A stretch of 64,000 nucleotides of DNA from Vandiemenella viatica (Eukaryota; Arthropoda; Insecta; Orthoptera; Morabidae), in NCBI GenBank assembly GCA_031002005.1, contig JARYHS010008074.1:282349930-282413929 (forward strand), given 5' to 3'. The notes beneath the pieces are model-generated. The model did not search any database and was not told where the DNA came from. It worked only from the letters and a program-made list of their open reading frames with translations. Numbering within the stretch: position 1 is the stretch's first letter; each line of letters opens with the position of its first letter. Positions 21,602 through 33,623 of the stretch are shown here, piece after piece. A program made the position numbers and the translations under genes.

Positions 21602-22745
21602 CCTACCTCTCACTTCCTCAATTCATCCTTACCAAAAATTTATTTCCCTTACAGTCCTAGTTTTACCATCAGATATGAGGCACTGCTATGGGCACAAGCA
21701 TTGTACCTTCCCAAGTCAACCTTTTCCTGGGCAAATTGAAGAAATGTTTTCTTCAGAAGGTTACCCTACAACTCACCATGTGGTTCAGGTATATAGATGA
21801 CATCTTTATAATCTTGAACCATGGTGAACCAACACAGGTCATTGCTATCCAACAAGCTAGGGTGTTGGATCATGATTGAGGAAACATCCTATGCATGTGT
21901 GATAAGGACACTGGTGTGCTGCAAGAAAGTATGTGTGGAAAGGATTGCTTGGAACATTTTGTATTGGAGGGCAGGAATGGGTGAGCGCATCCTACGGTAG
22001 TTCTACATGGATATCATAAGTTGGACCGTGACTGTGCCATTTTACTTCACATGCAAGTTCAAACTTATAAATTCGTCGTTTAGTTAATAACAAAAGTTCT
22101 GCACTTGCACATGTGAAGCTCCATTACAACCCTACACCACACTGATACACAACCCGAAGCCAACCAGAACCCTGATTCCTTGGACTGGAATTGCTAAACC
22201 AGATTCTTCATTTTGGCTATGACTTCCTCAGATCATTTCCTGAAATGCACTGCATTTTTCCCACTATCCCTCTCACCACACCATGTATCACCTTCAGCAT
22301 ATCACCTAGCCTAAAATGCATACTTGTATACAAATATCAACCCTCCGATGCTCCTAAACTACCATTTATATCCTTCCTGTGTATCAGGCCCCAATACAAA
22401 ACATGCCGTACGCACCCACCTACCACACCTATTGTAACCATATTGCTGATGAAATATACCCCATCATAGGCCATCTCACATGTACAACAACTCATTTCAT
22501 ATACCAGCTCACCTACTTCTACTGCCAAAGTTCCTAGGTTGGCCTTATCTTGAACTCACTATCCATCAGAATGAGTGATAACAGACAGTTTAGTCCCAAA
22601 ACCTAGACCACCCAGTTGCTCATAAAACCAGTGACCTCAATAACTGCTTCACATTCAGAGCCATTAGAGTACTTCCAGATACCACTTCTCTAGCTGAGAT
22701 CCACAGATGGGAATTGGCCCACCAACACATTCTAACAGTAAACTA

Positions 22746-23399
22746 AAAGATTAGCTGGTTAAATGAGAGAAAATGTCCACAAAGAAGGAAAAGTAAACTG
22801 TACCTATCATTCCATTGTTGAGGGGAATATAATTCCAGACCAGAATGGCAAGACAGATTAAAAACGTACAAACTTTTTAATCATGATGTCAATCAAACAG
22901 AAGTACAGAATCATGAAAGACAAACACCAGAACTAAGAAGTTTATATCTCAGACTGATCTATTAGCTGATAATATTAAACATTTAGATAAATGACTTAAG
23001 TTCATATTTAAATAATGGAAAAGTGATATGGGAAAAATTTGAATGTTTGCAAAACTAAAGGATATGAAATGTGGACAGAATGACCATCAGATAGGGTAGG
23101 CGAGAATTTTGTTATCCAGGAAACAAAAGTGTTTTAGACTAAGAATATCAGTAGGAAAGTCAAAGTCAAAGATTTCAGTGCTGATGTTAGACCTAGGTCC
23201 TACAAAGAAAGTAAGTATAGTATGGGGGATATTAAATGAACACAAAGTAAGAATACTGTGGAACATATTCAAACTCATATAGAACATAGTGGGCAATAAG
23301 CCCGTAGAGGACTACAAAGTTTAGTGCATTTGAAATATTTAATAGTTGGTTGTAAAGAATACATTAAGATGAGGTCAGAGCAGGACAGATGGAATTGAT
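22746..23399. other. Intronic sequence, no gene
   Basis: No recognised feature. Confidence 0.4.
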
Positions 23400-24868
23400 A
23401 AATGCATCAAAACAATTGAAAATACCATTGCCTAACATTTGTTGGTAAACTCAATAGCACAGGTAGTAGGAAAAGATTTCAAAATCCTTCCTTTATTAAA
23501 CAGGGAGATGAGGCAATGTACCAGACAAGTCAGGGAACTGGGTTACAAAACCTTAACTAGACCATTGCTTGAATATGGGTGTAATATGGGACCCACATTT
23601 TTTGTATCAAATAGAGGAGTTGGAGGGGTTGTAAAGGAGAATAGCTAGATTTGTGCAAATTAGCATAGAACACAATTAGTAACTGATTTGATAAAAGCAG
23701 CAGAACTAAGATTCACTGGAAGACAGGAAGAGGCAAAGAGAGATAGGGTGTATAAGGTATATACTGATAATGAGATCTGGATTGACAAGTCAGCTCCACA
23801 CACATAAATTGAAAGAAACTATTGCTAACAAGGAAGATTTTGATTGCATAAACTGTAAAAAGAAGCTTTTTCTGTTTCATATGGCAATGTGTGCCACAGT
23901 CTAATAGTCATAATATATTTTCCTTTGATTGTTTATCCTGATTAACTGTCTGGTAATCATAAGCCAGACATATGTTGCAAATAAGTTGGTATATCACATG
24001 GTAAAAATCACAAGTGTCGTGTACTTAAATGAGAACTGTCTTCCCAGTGCTGAGCTTTTGGAACGTCGTAAAGTAGCTTATGTACCATATAAGGGTGAAA
24101 ATAGTACATTAATGCTTGAGCAATGTGGTTGGTATGCTTAATGAAAAAATTGTCAAAACAAAAACCTCTACCATAGATTCCAAGGAAATATGAGAGGCAG
24201 CCTTTTGTAAGAAATGTCAAAGTGGAGATACCTTTGAAAATTATTTGTCCCAGAACGGACAAAACTATTGATGTAACTGACCATTTGAGAACTGTATATC
24301 AACAATAAGGAAGCTGGAATTACTATGAGCACAGGATCAAATTTCAGTGTGGGTGGCAGTTAAGGTGTTGGGATAACTTGGAAGGCTGCCCTCCAGACAA
24401 AGATCTAATTTACGAATCTGATCCTTTCCTCTGTTACCTTCCCTCTGCTCTTAAATAGTGTTGTCATAATTTTTGTTACATACCGATTTCACATTTTAAA
24501 TTTTGTTCTAATAGACTGATGTGCACATGCTTCTGGATCTATTCGATTCCATTTTTGATTGAAACATCTATACTATCAATTCCTGATTTGGATTCAATCC
24601 ACCAACTTATTCAAATTTAACCACCATTCAAGAATGACGTATCATTTGCTTGTGACTCCTGACCTGCTCTTCTGTTAATGAAGGGATTGGAATAAATTAC
24701 CAAGTGAAATTATGAATAATTAACCAAAAATGCTGAAAGAATCTAAAATTAACATTTGTATAAGGGCCAAAGTATGCAGGTACAAGAAAGAGGAAAAAAT
24801 GTCTGTGTAGAGAAATTATGACTGGTATGAGTGCTACATCACAATTAAATAAATTAATTAAAACAGTT
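23400..24868 (+). mobile_element. CR1/jockey-like LINE, copy 4, with an ~850-bp insertion
   Basis: The first part (23400-23818) reads ELGYKTLTRPLLEYGCN and later HKL. The last part (24677-24868) reads DWNKLPSEIMNN, the LINE 3' UTR and an AATTAAATAAATT tail. About 860 bp of unrelated sequence lies between the HKLALDF and RDWNELP equivalents, presumably another insertion whose ends I cannot define. It contains a 70-aa plus-strand ORF (23929-24141) without a known domain. Confidence 0.6.
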
Positions 24869-25175
24869 TAACCCTGTAGTGTTCCCTATAAGTTTGTACT
24901 GGCCTGCCATCACCTGCAGTAAGCTGTAGTTTTTCTTTCCTTTGCAATCTTATAAGTAGTGCATTTTTTTTCTGACCGAATCTAAATGTATAGCACAAGT
25001 GTACATTATTTCAACACCAATTTTGGTGAATTGTGGTTTGCTTCTCTAATACAAAGCACCAACTGATTAATTTCAGTACATTGACAGATTGTGTTGCATC
25101 TCTGTCACATATTGGAAATATCAATCTGATAAAATTAGATTCAAAATTGTTGATTTCAACACTGAAGACACATAC

Positions 25176-25295
25176 CTTCCAAAAAATCATCCAGGCTCTC
25201 CGTCCAGTATCTGAAATTTTCTCTCTGTGTGCCTTTGTACCACACTAAAGTACTTTCCACATTTTCTGGTGGTGGCATTGGTCGGAAACCAAGTC
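25176..25295 (-). CDS. nrv2: Na+/K+-ATPase subunit beta, stalk-proximal exon
   Basis: The sequence reads GLGFRPMPPPENVESTLVWY then KGTQRENFRYWTESLDDFLE. FRPMPP followed by NVESTLVWYKG is the insect nervana signature just outside the membrane. The acceptor ends TTTTTAAAG at 25296 and the donor is GTATGT at 25175. The exon begins with two bases of a split Gly codon and leaves one G for the Val codon at 19929. All joins are in frame. Confidence 0.95.
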
Positions 25296-25443
25296 CTTTA
25301 AAAAGTAAATACAAAAATATCCTTTTTAAATACTGGTGAAATATATTTGTGAAAATTAAGATTCGTACTACATAGAATATTTTAGTTAAACAGGCCAAAT
25401 GACTATATAATGGCAACATCCAAGGAAAGTTAACACTGTTTAC

Positions 25444-25584
25444 CTGGTGATGTTCCAATCAATGATTTTTCTAGCCTCCATCTTGGTATCCTTGGATCTA
25501 ATGTTTGGTAGAAGACCCACAAGCAGATGGCAAAGAGAGCAGCAAGACACAGGTAGAAGATTAGGTAAAACAGGCCAATTTTAG
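25444..25584 (-). CDS. nrv2: Na+/K+-ATPase subunit beta, transmembrane exon
   Basis: KIGLFYLIFYLCLAALFAIC is the single membrane-spanning segment of this type II protein. It is followed by LWVFYQTLDPRIPRW and LEKSLIGTSPG. The acceptor is a long T tract ending CAG at 25585 and the donor is GTAAAC at 25443; a 148-bp intron separates it from the next exon. The exon starts with two bases of a split codon, so at least one more coding exon (cytoplasmic N-terminus, about 45 residues, expected to contain a GRTxxSW motif) must lie upstream. I did not find it between here and 64000. Confidence 0.95.
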
Positions 25585-26120
25585 CTGAAAAAAAAAATCA
25601 TTTAAATTATATTTCTTTATATTACAACTTAATGAATACATAAATTATTCTCCTTGTAAAATGACCAATGTAAAAACAATTTGAAACAAGCCCTTTACAA
25701 TTCTGAATGATAATTTAAGCATATGATCCAATTTTTCTCAAATAATTCAAGTATTTTCTGTATGCTTAGGTATTTGTGAAACAACAAGACAATTTTTTAA
25801 AATTAATACTAATCACTTATTTATATACCCTGAAGACAGTGAGAAAATTGCAATTGACATGACTATACTGTTTTCTGAGATAAAAATCTGATACAAAGGT
25901 TTTAGATGGCCTTAAGATAAAAGAAAGCAATGGCAAATATAAAAATAAAATCATTCCCCTAGCACTTGGTTATATGGAAGATTGCATTTTTTTCACATCT
26001 TTGTGATGCTGGTGGAATGGTCTGATTATTTTGAAAAAATATTTCTACTAGAGGTTCGAAATCTTGTGGAATAAGTGTGTAATATGTGTGTAATATTATC
26101 TGAGTAGGTTTTGCCACAAG
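25585..26120. other. Intronic sequence upstream of the transmembrane exon
   Basis: AT-rich, with no gene or repeat recognised before the hAT MITE. Confidence 0.4.
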
Positions 26121-26330
26121 CAGGGCCGGCGTTAGGGGGAGGGGGGGGGGGTAAGCGGATCAAAAGTACTCGGGCCCACCGGCTGATGGGGGGGGCCCCG
26201 AATACCGATTGTAAGGGCCCTGAGGCCATGAAGCCAAGAATCCGCCCATTGTCGTCCGACCAGTTTGTAGAGCTAAAAAATAAAGGTCGCCCATTTTACC
26301 CCGGGCCCGAAATTCCTAGCGCCGGCCCTG
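26121..26330. mobile_element. hAT-type MITE, 210 bp, 8-bp TSD GCCACAAG
   Basis: Ends are CAGGGCCGGCGTTAGG and its near-perfect reverse complement CCTAGCGCCGGCCCTG. GCCACAAG is repeated exactly on both sides (26113-26120 and 26331-26338). The interior is G/C-rich with no coding capacity. An 8-bp duplication with CAGGG ends fits hAT. Confidence 0.9.
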
Positions 26331-26475
26331 GCCACAAGACAAGCTCCTTGCTGTAACAATGTGCATTTTACGAAAACAATTACTTTATCAGAAAAATTCT
26401 TACCCTAGTCACTAGCCCTCCGGTAAATAGCTCAGATGCGTAAAGTTGCTTCGCGAATCACACTAACAAGAGGAG

Positions 26476-27223
26476 CAGTGCTCCCATTTCTACGGATTTA
26501 TCCGTAGATCTACGGATTTTTATAGAAAAGTTAGGATTTTGGGATTTTGTTAATATATCTACGGATTTTTGCTAGTTTTTACTATTTGTTGATTTTTTCC
26601 TTATACTGATGTTTTCTTAAACTTTGAGCGTAGGCCTATAGTGTTAATGAGTTACAGAATTGTCAATAATTGTGAATCGTTTCCTTGCTACCGCTCGTGT
26701 GAACCAACGATTCAAATAAAGCTTATATTTTGTTTGATTATAGATTTTATAGATCTTAAAAGACTGTAATACAGAACTATCGGCGCACTCTTGCTGCACG
26801 ATGACACGCCCGTTGTCACTGCTTACAAAGGAGTGACTTCCGAGATGGATTAACCATTATCCGAAGTGTTCGCAGTATTTAACATTTCCTGTTACAGAAG
26901 ATGTGCTAAATTTAATGTGAACAAAGAAAATAGATAATCTGTAGTCCCCCTGCCCCCCCCCCCCCAAAAAAAAGAGTAGGCACAGCAGCAGCAGAGATAA
27001 AAGTGACGATGTGTAAAACATGTTCAGAGATATTTCTTACTTTCAATGTAGGATATTATTTTGTATTTCGAATTTTAAAGACCTGGAAATAAAAAGTATT
27101 CTTAATTATGACTTTTTGCAATAATTATTGTTTTAGTCTTTTAGTCTGGGATTTTTGTACCCAATCTACGGAAATTTTAGCCGCCATCTACGGATATTCA
27201 AAGCCAAGAGGCTGGCAGCACTG
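26476..27223. mobile_element. Probable hAT-type non-autonomous element, 748 bp
   Basis: Ends are CAGTGCTCCCA and TGGCAGCACTG (inverted, one mismatch). The flanks AAGAGGAG and CAAGAAGG are similar but not a clean 8-bp duplication. Inside, TCTACGGATTTTT-like blocks recur near both ends. There is no transposase ORF. Confidence 0.5.
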
Positions 27224-27403
27224 CAAGAAGGGGTCCACATGTGTTGGTCACGGGTTTGATGCGGTTTAGAACTGACCGTCGAAAGTAAACAAATCATGTC
27301 CCGACTTTGAAGCAAATAGCACCCAATTTTCGAAAAAAATTGAAGCCAAATGTCTGCTCTGTTTCGGACGGTATGCCCGTGGTGTAGCGTGGTAGCGTGG
27401 TAA

Positions 27404-27682
27404 GGGGGGCGGCCATTAATTACGTGAGGTGTTTTCCGGACCCCCCTCCCCCCCCACTCTGGCGAGACTTCGTGAGATCTGGTTGGACCCTCCCCCCCTA
27501 AAATGACGTGAGATTTTTAGGTCTCATGCTTCCCAGGGCGATTATGCCCCCGCTCCGCCTAAGGTCGGTTTTTCACGTGAGATTTCCGTTGACCCTCCCC
27601 CTTCCCCCTTGGGGAGGTTACGTGAGATTTCACCGGACTCCCCCCCCCCCTATTTCACCTCGCGTCATTAATGGACGCCCCC
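27404..27682. mobile_element. Harbinger-like MITE, 279 bp, TSD TAA
   Basis: Terminal repeats of about 28 bp: the start contains CCATTAATTACGTGAGGTG and the end is its inverted form before GGACGCCCCC. TAA flanks both ends (27401-27403 and 27683-27685), the TWA type of duplication known for PIF/Harbinger. The interior repeats ACGTGAGAT several times between C-rich blocks. Confidence 0.75.
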
Positions 27683-28215
27683 TAATAGTAATGAATGCCG
27701 TAGTCAGCAGTGTGAGCACTAGTTTCCGGATCTGCTGACCCTGTTCGATCCTGCTTGCTGTTTTTTTCCCCAACATTGTCATAATATGAACATTTTGTTC
27801 GAGAAATATGTCTTAATATTTGTCCTGCAAAACTGAATTTGTAGAATTACCGTATAAGTCATGTTTCTGCTACTCAGTGGGCGCACAGTCCGAAACCTTT
27901 ACCTTTAAACTTCAACCTCCACTTTTTTTCGAAAACAGGATTCTATCTAGACAAACACCAATTTATTTTTCTGTGCAAAGCCCATCAAATGTGGTGACCC
28001 ACACATCTGGACTTCCCCTTGTAAGAACAATGCAACTGCTATAAACATATTTTCTAAGAAAACTTTGTTATCAACAAAAGACTGAAATTTCACAGACATT
28101 CTTAACAGTACCATGCGTGGACAAATAAAGAGATTATCAAAACTACAATTTTATTGAATAAAAAGTTAAAATTATATGATGATAATAGCTTTTAAGCATT
28201 CAAGAATATATGAAC

Positions 28216-28429
28216 CAGTGGCGGATCCAGGATTTTGGTTTGGGGGGGGGGGGCTTGGGCGGATTTTGGTTTGGGGGGAGGGGTGAGTCGAGTCGGGTAA
28301 GGATAGGCTTTTATATTCATGTCGCCCTTAAAAGATCAGTAGAGCTAAAGAAAGGGTCTCCACATCTTAAAAATTACGATGTCGTGGGCGACCAAAAAAA
28401 CTTTTGGGGGTGGGGGAGATCCGCCACTG
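28216..28429. mobile_element. hAT-type MITE, 214 bp, 8-bp TSD ATATGAAC/T
   Basis: CAGTGGCGGATC at the start and GATCCGCCACTG at the end are perfect inverted repeats. The flanks ATATGAAC and ATATGAAT (28208-28215 and 28430-28437) differ at one base. It contains G homopolymers and no coding sequence. Confidence 0.88.
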
Positions 28430-28437
28430 ATATGAAT

Positions 28438-29850
28438 TATCAGAAAATTTCTATCAGATATTTTTATCACATCATTGTATAATCTACTAATACACGAACC
28501 TGCATGCAAGAAAATGAGTTCATATGACGTGACGCGACGTGAAATGAGTAGTGTAGTTCTAAGCATGATATCACGGCTAAAATATGATACCGTGATTGCG
28601 CAAGAGTTCATGTGACGTCACTGCAGTGTAATTCTACCTTTAGCGTATTTAGTTGCCGTTTAAGGTAACGTTTTTACAATTAGACAGGAGATGAACTGGA
28701 GGTGATCTGGACGTTCAAAAAGATCGTTCCCCAAATGTTTACGGTGTTGGAAATATTTCAGGTATGCGACTTGTTCTGTCAAACATATGACTTAAAAAAA
28801 AAAGCAACATCTTTTCGCTCTCGTGCTCCTAATTTTCAATCAATAAAACAATTTTAAAAAAATATCGTTTTAGGATCGCGGATAAGTCATAGCTATCCTG
28901 AACAATAGGAAGAAGGTATTAAGGAGGTAAGAAGAGATGTTAAGGGGTACGGAGGCTACTTTTAGGCTTCTTTAAACAGAACACAGGCGATACGGAAATT
29001 GCTATAAATGTAGTTTATTCTACATGTGTACAGTTTTCATGGTTAGACCCTAGAGTTAATTTTTTTTTTTTTAACTGCTATTTTACGATCTGTTTTAAAC
29101 GAGGAGGCTGGCAACAGTGGAGCTAGTAAGGAGCGCGGGTTCGCCCTTCGTTAACCTCATGTCGACTCGGGTCGGTTTAGTGACCTCCAGCTCTGAATCA
29201 CACACTGCGTATGAATGGAAGCGCCTTCCCACCTACTACTGAGTCCAGCTGCAGCCTGTACTCGTAAATACAACGTTAATATGAATTTCCGAAGTCATTC
29301 GGAGTCTTCTACTTTTAATGAATGAATGGGTTTCGTCCACAGCTACGCTCATGTGGGCTACAGTATTTACTTTTTCTGTCAATTATTTTATTCTACTTTT
29401 TCTCTGTTACGTAAGTCAGTTTTAATTAATTCTTGTAAGGAGCTAGGCACGGATATGTGCAGTACTTCATCGACACTAATTTAACCAAAAAATATTCTAA
29501 TATTGGAAAGGAGATAATGTCTTTAGATATGTATTACCTACATTACTTTCAACTGTTTCATTATTAACCTACTGGATACAGTAAATATTACTCAGCAAAA
29601 TTCAGTGAATTATCAAATTTACTACGAGCTCCAATACTTTTTGTGCAATTTGAATTAAACAGTCTAGGACTTACATTTGTTGGCAAGTCATTCAGTAATT
29701 AACTACCGTTTTCTTTCCGTAGTCAGCTGGCAGTAGTCATCCGGAGTAGGTCTAAGGCCCTATCTATGAGATGGACAGTGACTTTACTTTGGTAGCAACA
29801 TAACGAAACGGGTAGCCAAAAAGTATCTGCAAATCGCTGTCAACTACATT
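28438..29850. other. No gene recognised; CpG-containing patch at 29100-29300
   Basis: Mixed AT-rich DNA with a short CpG-containing patch. No ORF with a recognisable domain. Confidence 0.35.
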
Positions 29851-29852
29851 AA

Positions 29853-29853
29853 T

Positions 29854-29889
<36 letters not shown>
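29853..29889. repeat. (AAT)n microsatellite
   Basis: About twelve AAT units in a row. Confidence 0.95.
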
Positions 29890-29890
<1 letters not shown>

Positions 29891-30024
29891 TCAGAGGTAT
29901 CTTCGTTTTACTTTTGCTATTCTGAATTACTAATAAACGAAACACCGTCGAACGGACCGAGATATTCAGCAACTGGTTTAATTATGTTTATTAGGGCTTT
30001 ACGCCTCGTGAGAATTGTGGACAA

Positions 30025-30178
30025 GAAACGGATGAAATCAACCACGGCCATACGAAGGAGACATTCCGGCATTCACCTGTAGTGATTTCAGAAAAAAAAA
30101 AACCGAAAGCTGGATGGCCGGACGGGATTTTGAACCAGCATCCTCCTGAATGCAAAGGCCTGAGCGTTATCGTTATTG
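30025..30178 (-). mobile_element. tRNA-type SINE family S1, copy 3
   Basis: The plus strand shows CATTCCGGCATTCACC, GTGATTTC, GCTGGATGGCCGGACGGG and TTTTGAACCAGCATCCTCC. This is the reverse of the S1 order, so the SINE is on the minus strand with its B box at about 30130-30140. Confidence 0.6.
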
Positions 30179-30194
30179 GAGAGAATTATGGGGA

Positions 30195-30795
30195 GACATA
30201 CCAGCAATGTGTAGGAACTGTGAAATAAAACGTTAGTCAGACCATTGCTTGATTATGATGGTGTAGTATGGGACTTACATTATGAGTCTCAAATTTAGGA
30301 GTTGGGAGCTGTGCAATGGAGGACAGTTAAATTTGTTTGCGAAAATCACCACAGAACCCAATCAGCAACTGCACGATAAAGGAGCTAGGTTGGGAGTCTT
30401 TTGAACATAGTAGGTGGATGTAAAGGGCTAGGAGAGTATAAAGCGCTTGTTGGCGATAAGGCCTGGATGGAGTTGGTAGAAGAATTCGAAAAATCACTCA
30501 GATGGGAAGAGATGTCCTTAACCAAAATCTGGAAATTGATTTAGGGCGTGAGTGAGTGGTGAGAAAATGTGCTCTGATAGGAACAGAAATAAGTTACAGA
30601 GAAAAATGAGGAACAATTTGCTAAAAACACCGAAAGAGTTTAAAATAATTAAAACTCGTTAAGCACAAAATTATGTGGGTGGGTGGAGAAATCTCACTAA
30701 AAGAATTTAAGACTAAAAACAAAATCATTAAAACCAGGTTTATAGGAAAATTGTCACCGAAACAAATGCTCCATTGCAATTAAATTTAATTACGG
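30195..30795 (+). mobile_element. CR1/jockey-like LINE, copy 5
   Basis: Decayed frames match TLVRPLLDYDGVVWDLHYES and later DWN-type and KNTERV-type segments. The 3' UTR keeps GGAAAATTGTCACCGAAAC and CTCCATTGCAATTAAATTTA, the shared LINE end. Confidence 0.65.
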
Positions 30796-33200
30796 TGTGG
30801 AATCGCAGTATTCGGCTTCCACATTATGGATCTGCAGCTTCCAAAATTTTCGCATAAAATTACAAAAAGCTGAGACTTGTTTGCACATACTCCCTAGTTT
30901 TATATTTTAGTTATGCTTCAAATTGATTGTGAATTTTAGTCGTTTTATCGTTTTCTACCATATAGCCGTCAACAGACTACACAGATTGGACCTAAGCCTA
31001 AGAGAATGTCTATTCTCGATGCGGTTAAAGTCCTCAAAAGAAAAAAAAGCATTTATAGGTTTAAATTTGTGACCACTTCCTACTTTATATCATTTTGAAG
31101 AAGTGTTGAAAACACACTTCCTTGTTATTCATATCGTACGAAGAGTCGACTTCTCTGGCATGACATTTGCTAACTAAATGGTATAGTTTTTCTCCTTGTT
31201 TGCCTTGCTTAAGATGGCTGAAACGTAATGTATTGTCGACCCAGAAGCAGGTAACTGTAGAATGACAAACCTCACAATAAGTAGTGCAGTATATACGTCG
31301 GACACCTGATTTAATATCTCCATTTTAAAAGAGTGGTAATCCTATTTTCAGATACTTTTGAATTCATACCATTTTAAAGCTAACGCTACGTTTTGAACAG
31401 AAAGTGATCAGAATGAAACCTTGAGAACATTATGGTCGTTGAAACATTTCAGCTATTGTTACGCGAGTTTCTTGGAGGGACCTCCTGCAGGCCGTATATC
31501 CAGGCTCTGTGGGCCCCTAGGCTATACTTGCGGTGTGGGTCCACCTTATGGCAGTGGCCTAGGTGGGGGTTCCTCCGACCGTGGGCTGCCTCCGGCTGTG
31601 GATGCTTAAATTCGAAATTCCGGGGTTGTGATGCAGGCCCACTCTTTGTGATGCGGGCCCCCTCTTTGTGATGCGGGCCCCTAGGCTACACAATAGGTAG
31701 CCTATGCTTAAATGCGACGCTGCGTATATCAGCTGATTCTATGTTTACAAGTAACTTATTTTTATCACAGCTTGAAGACTCTGAGATCGCACACTAAATT
31801 CACTTAGATGCTTATAATCAAAAAGTATGTGTTGCTGAGAAATCAGACATATTCGAAACCATTCAAGGCTATAACAGTCTGCGTGTTTTGACGGTTACTA
31901 TGTTCCACAGGCGAATTTTACCCTGCTGTAGAGAGCATATTTAGAACCCGGGACCGTTCATGAAAGTTTGAAACAAGAGACTCAATATCTGATCTTCAAA
32001 TCTGCTGAACACAATGGAAAATTGTAAAAACAATACAAAATGAATGAGAGAAACTCTTACTGAAATGTTCGTTAGTCTCCGCATGGACGATTTCTCTAGT
32101 TGATAAATTGGCGAATAACTGAGCTTCTGTGAAACGTATTTCATGATAACCTGTAGCCTTGTGTCTTCCGGCAGCAATGTCGCACGCATTTAATTTTACA
32201 TTAACTGTGATCTTTATGCGAAAACCATCGTTTCACAAACATATCTAAAAAGAGCATAATCCAGAAAGTCTTATCACCTGTAACGTTCTATTAAATTAAT
32301 GAAAGAGACCTTTTCAATCGCTCAATTACTGTATTTATTCCTCCGCAGACTAATAAGTATGAAATGGTGTGTTGTTATAATATTCATTTTTTATTATGCA
32401 ATAAATTGGTGATGGAAGTATATTAGGTAGATTGTTTGTACACAAGTAGTGCAACGCCGTTTACCTAGGAACATGACTCACTTAAAAATAAGCTTTTACA
32501 ATATCTTGGAGTCTCGTTTACGCAACAGGTTAAATATTAAATGCAGTAGCCTCCTGCATGACGAAAGTAACAATCTGCATTTGCATTTTCCAAAAACAAC
32601 GTAGTCGCTCATTTTACTGAAAATCTTATCGAAAAGGCGTATTCTATTTTTGTCAGTTTATGTTCAAATTGTTACCACCACTTTTAATACTTTTTGGTAA
32701 TGTTGCTATCCGCAAGTAACTAGGCGGGGAAAAAGTGCAAATCTTGTGTCAATATTCTAAAAACTAAACCTAACTTAGTCCACAACTCGGAGGTTGGTTG
32801 GATTCTCCCGATATACGAATAGATTAAATAAAGTATGAAGGGAGAAACAAGACAAGGCATCCCAAAATTTTATCGACGTCCGTTAATAACATAAGTGAAT
32901 ACCTTTTACACACTTCAGGGATATACGAGTGTTTTACAATTTCAGCACTACCAATGGGATGACTAGTTATACAAAATATCGTATATTTGAATGAATGGCG
33001 ATAAGTTGCTACTATTTCTTCTTGGAAACTTATGTCTCGATAGTTATCCCACTTTAGTTGTTGGCCACTAATATGAGATTGTCAACCGGTGATACCTCAA
33101 TGCAAAACAATCATTTCGGAATTATCCTCTCAGCATTACTGAGCTTTGTGCACGTGTGGTGCTAGCAATGCTGAATCGCTGTAACGTAAACTCGCAGCCA
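30796..33200. other. No gene recognised; G/C-rich degenerate repeat at 31480-31700
   Basis: At 31630-31682 a unit near CTCTTTGTGATGCGGGCCCC occurs about three times next to CCCTAGGCTA blocks that recur at 31520 and 31680, probably a decayed MITE. The rest is AT-rich. A minus-strand ORF at 31941-32189 has a GTAAGA donor-like site but no known domain. Confidence 0.35.
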
Positions 33201-33204
33201 AGGC

Positions 33205-33330
33205 ACCGTCCATAAACTACGTGGCTCCAATTCGGACTCTTGAAACCCCCCCCCCCCCCCCCCCATAGCCTAACGTCTCGGAAACCGCCCCTCCCGCTCC
33301 GCGTATACCGCGTAGCTTTTTTTCCCCTAT
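33205..33330 (+). mobile_element. Palindromic MITE, ACGTGG family, copy 2
   Basis: Begins TCCATAAACTACGTGGCT at 33209-33226, then a ~19-C homopolymer and CCGCGTAGCTTTT. Shares its start with the copies at 14459 and 34261. Confidence 0.5.
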
Positions 33331-33623
33331 TAATTCCAGATGACTTTTAAGCTACTTTTCTTACAAGACTATCGTTAAAATTACTGCGTATATAATGAAC
33401 CTGACCAGTATTGGTGTTGTGTACTTTTCTACAATTATAAATATTCCGAATGAAATGGTGATAGGTACGAGCCACTTCTGAAGATGAATTATTGAGGGGG
33501 AGGAAAAAAAATCTCTCTCAAGTACACAGGTACAACGAGAAATCCTTTTCTACTTGCGCTGTTACTAAAAACATTCTCATCTCATTCATTATTTATTAAG
33601 TTGTAAAATAGAACAAACTATAC

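Larger units (their letters stand above)
20560..22745 (+). pseudogene. Penelope-like element, reverse transcriptase remnant (PLE2)
   Basis: Plus-strand pieces in order: NIVILPDNKGSTTVVMDLYDY (20840-20905), IPTLYLLPKIHKAGNPG then PIVVAFGSPTT (21070-21155), YTNIPHGQSLF (21280-21312), VPSQVNLFLGKLKKCFLQ (21697-21750), and FRYIDDIFIILNHG (21785-21825). These are the N-terminal LPADKG block, the PKIHK block and the catalytic DD box of Penelope-type RTs. The C-terminal part keeps a QYKTCRTHPP cysteine pair (22392-22425) and a region possibly derived from the GIY-YIG domain. Stops and frameshifts are many, and a SINE and a CA repeat interrupt it. It lies in the 5.2-kb intron of the beta gene. Confidence 0.8.

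Noticed and set aside
31941..32189. First exon of the beta-subunit gene
   Set aside because: It has a good GTAAGA donor, but the peptide has no cytoplasmic GRTxxSW-type motif and the phase is not supported.
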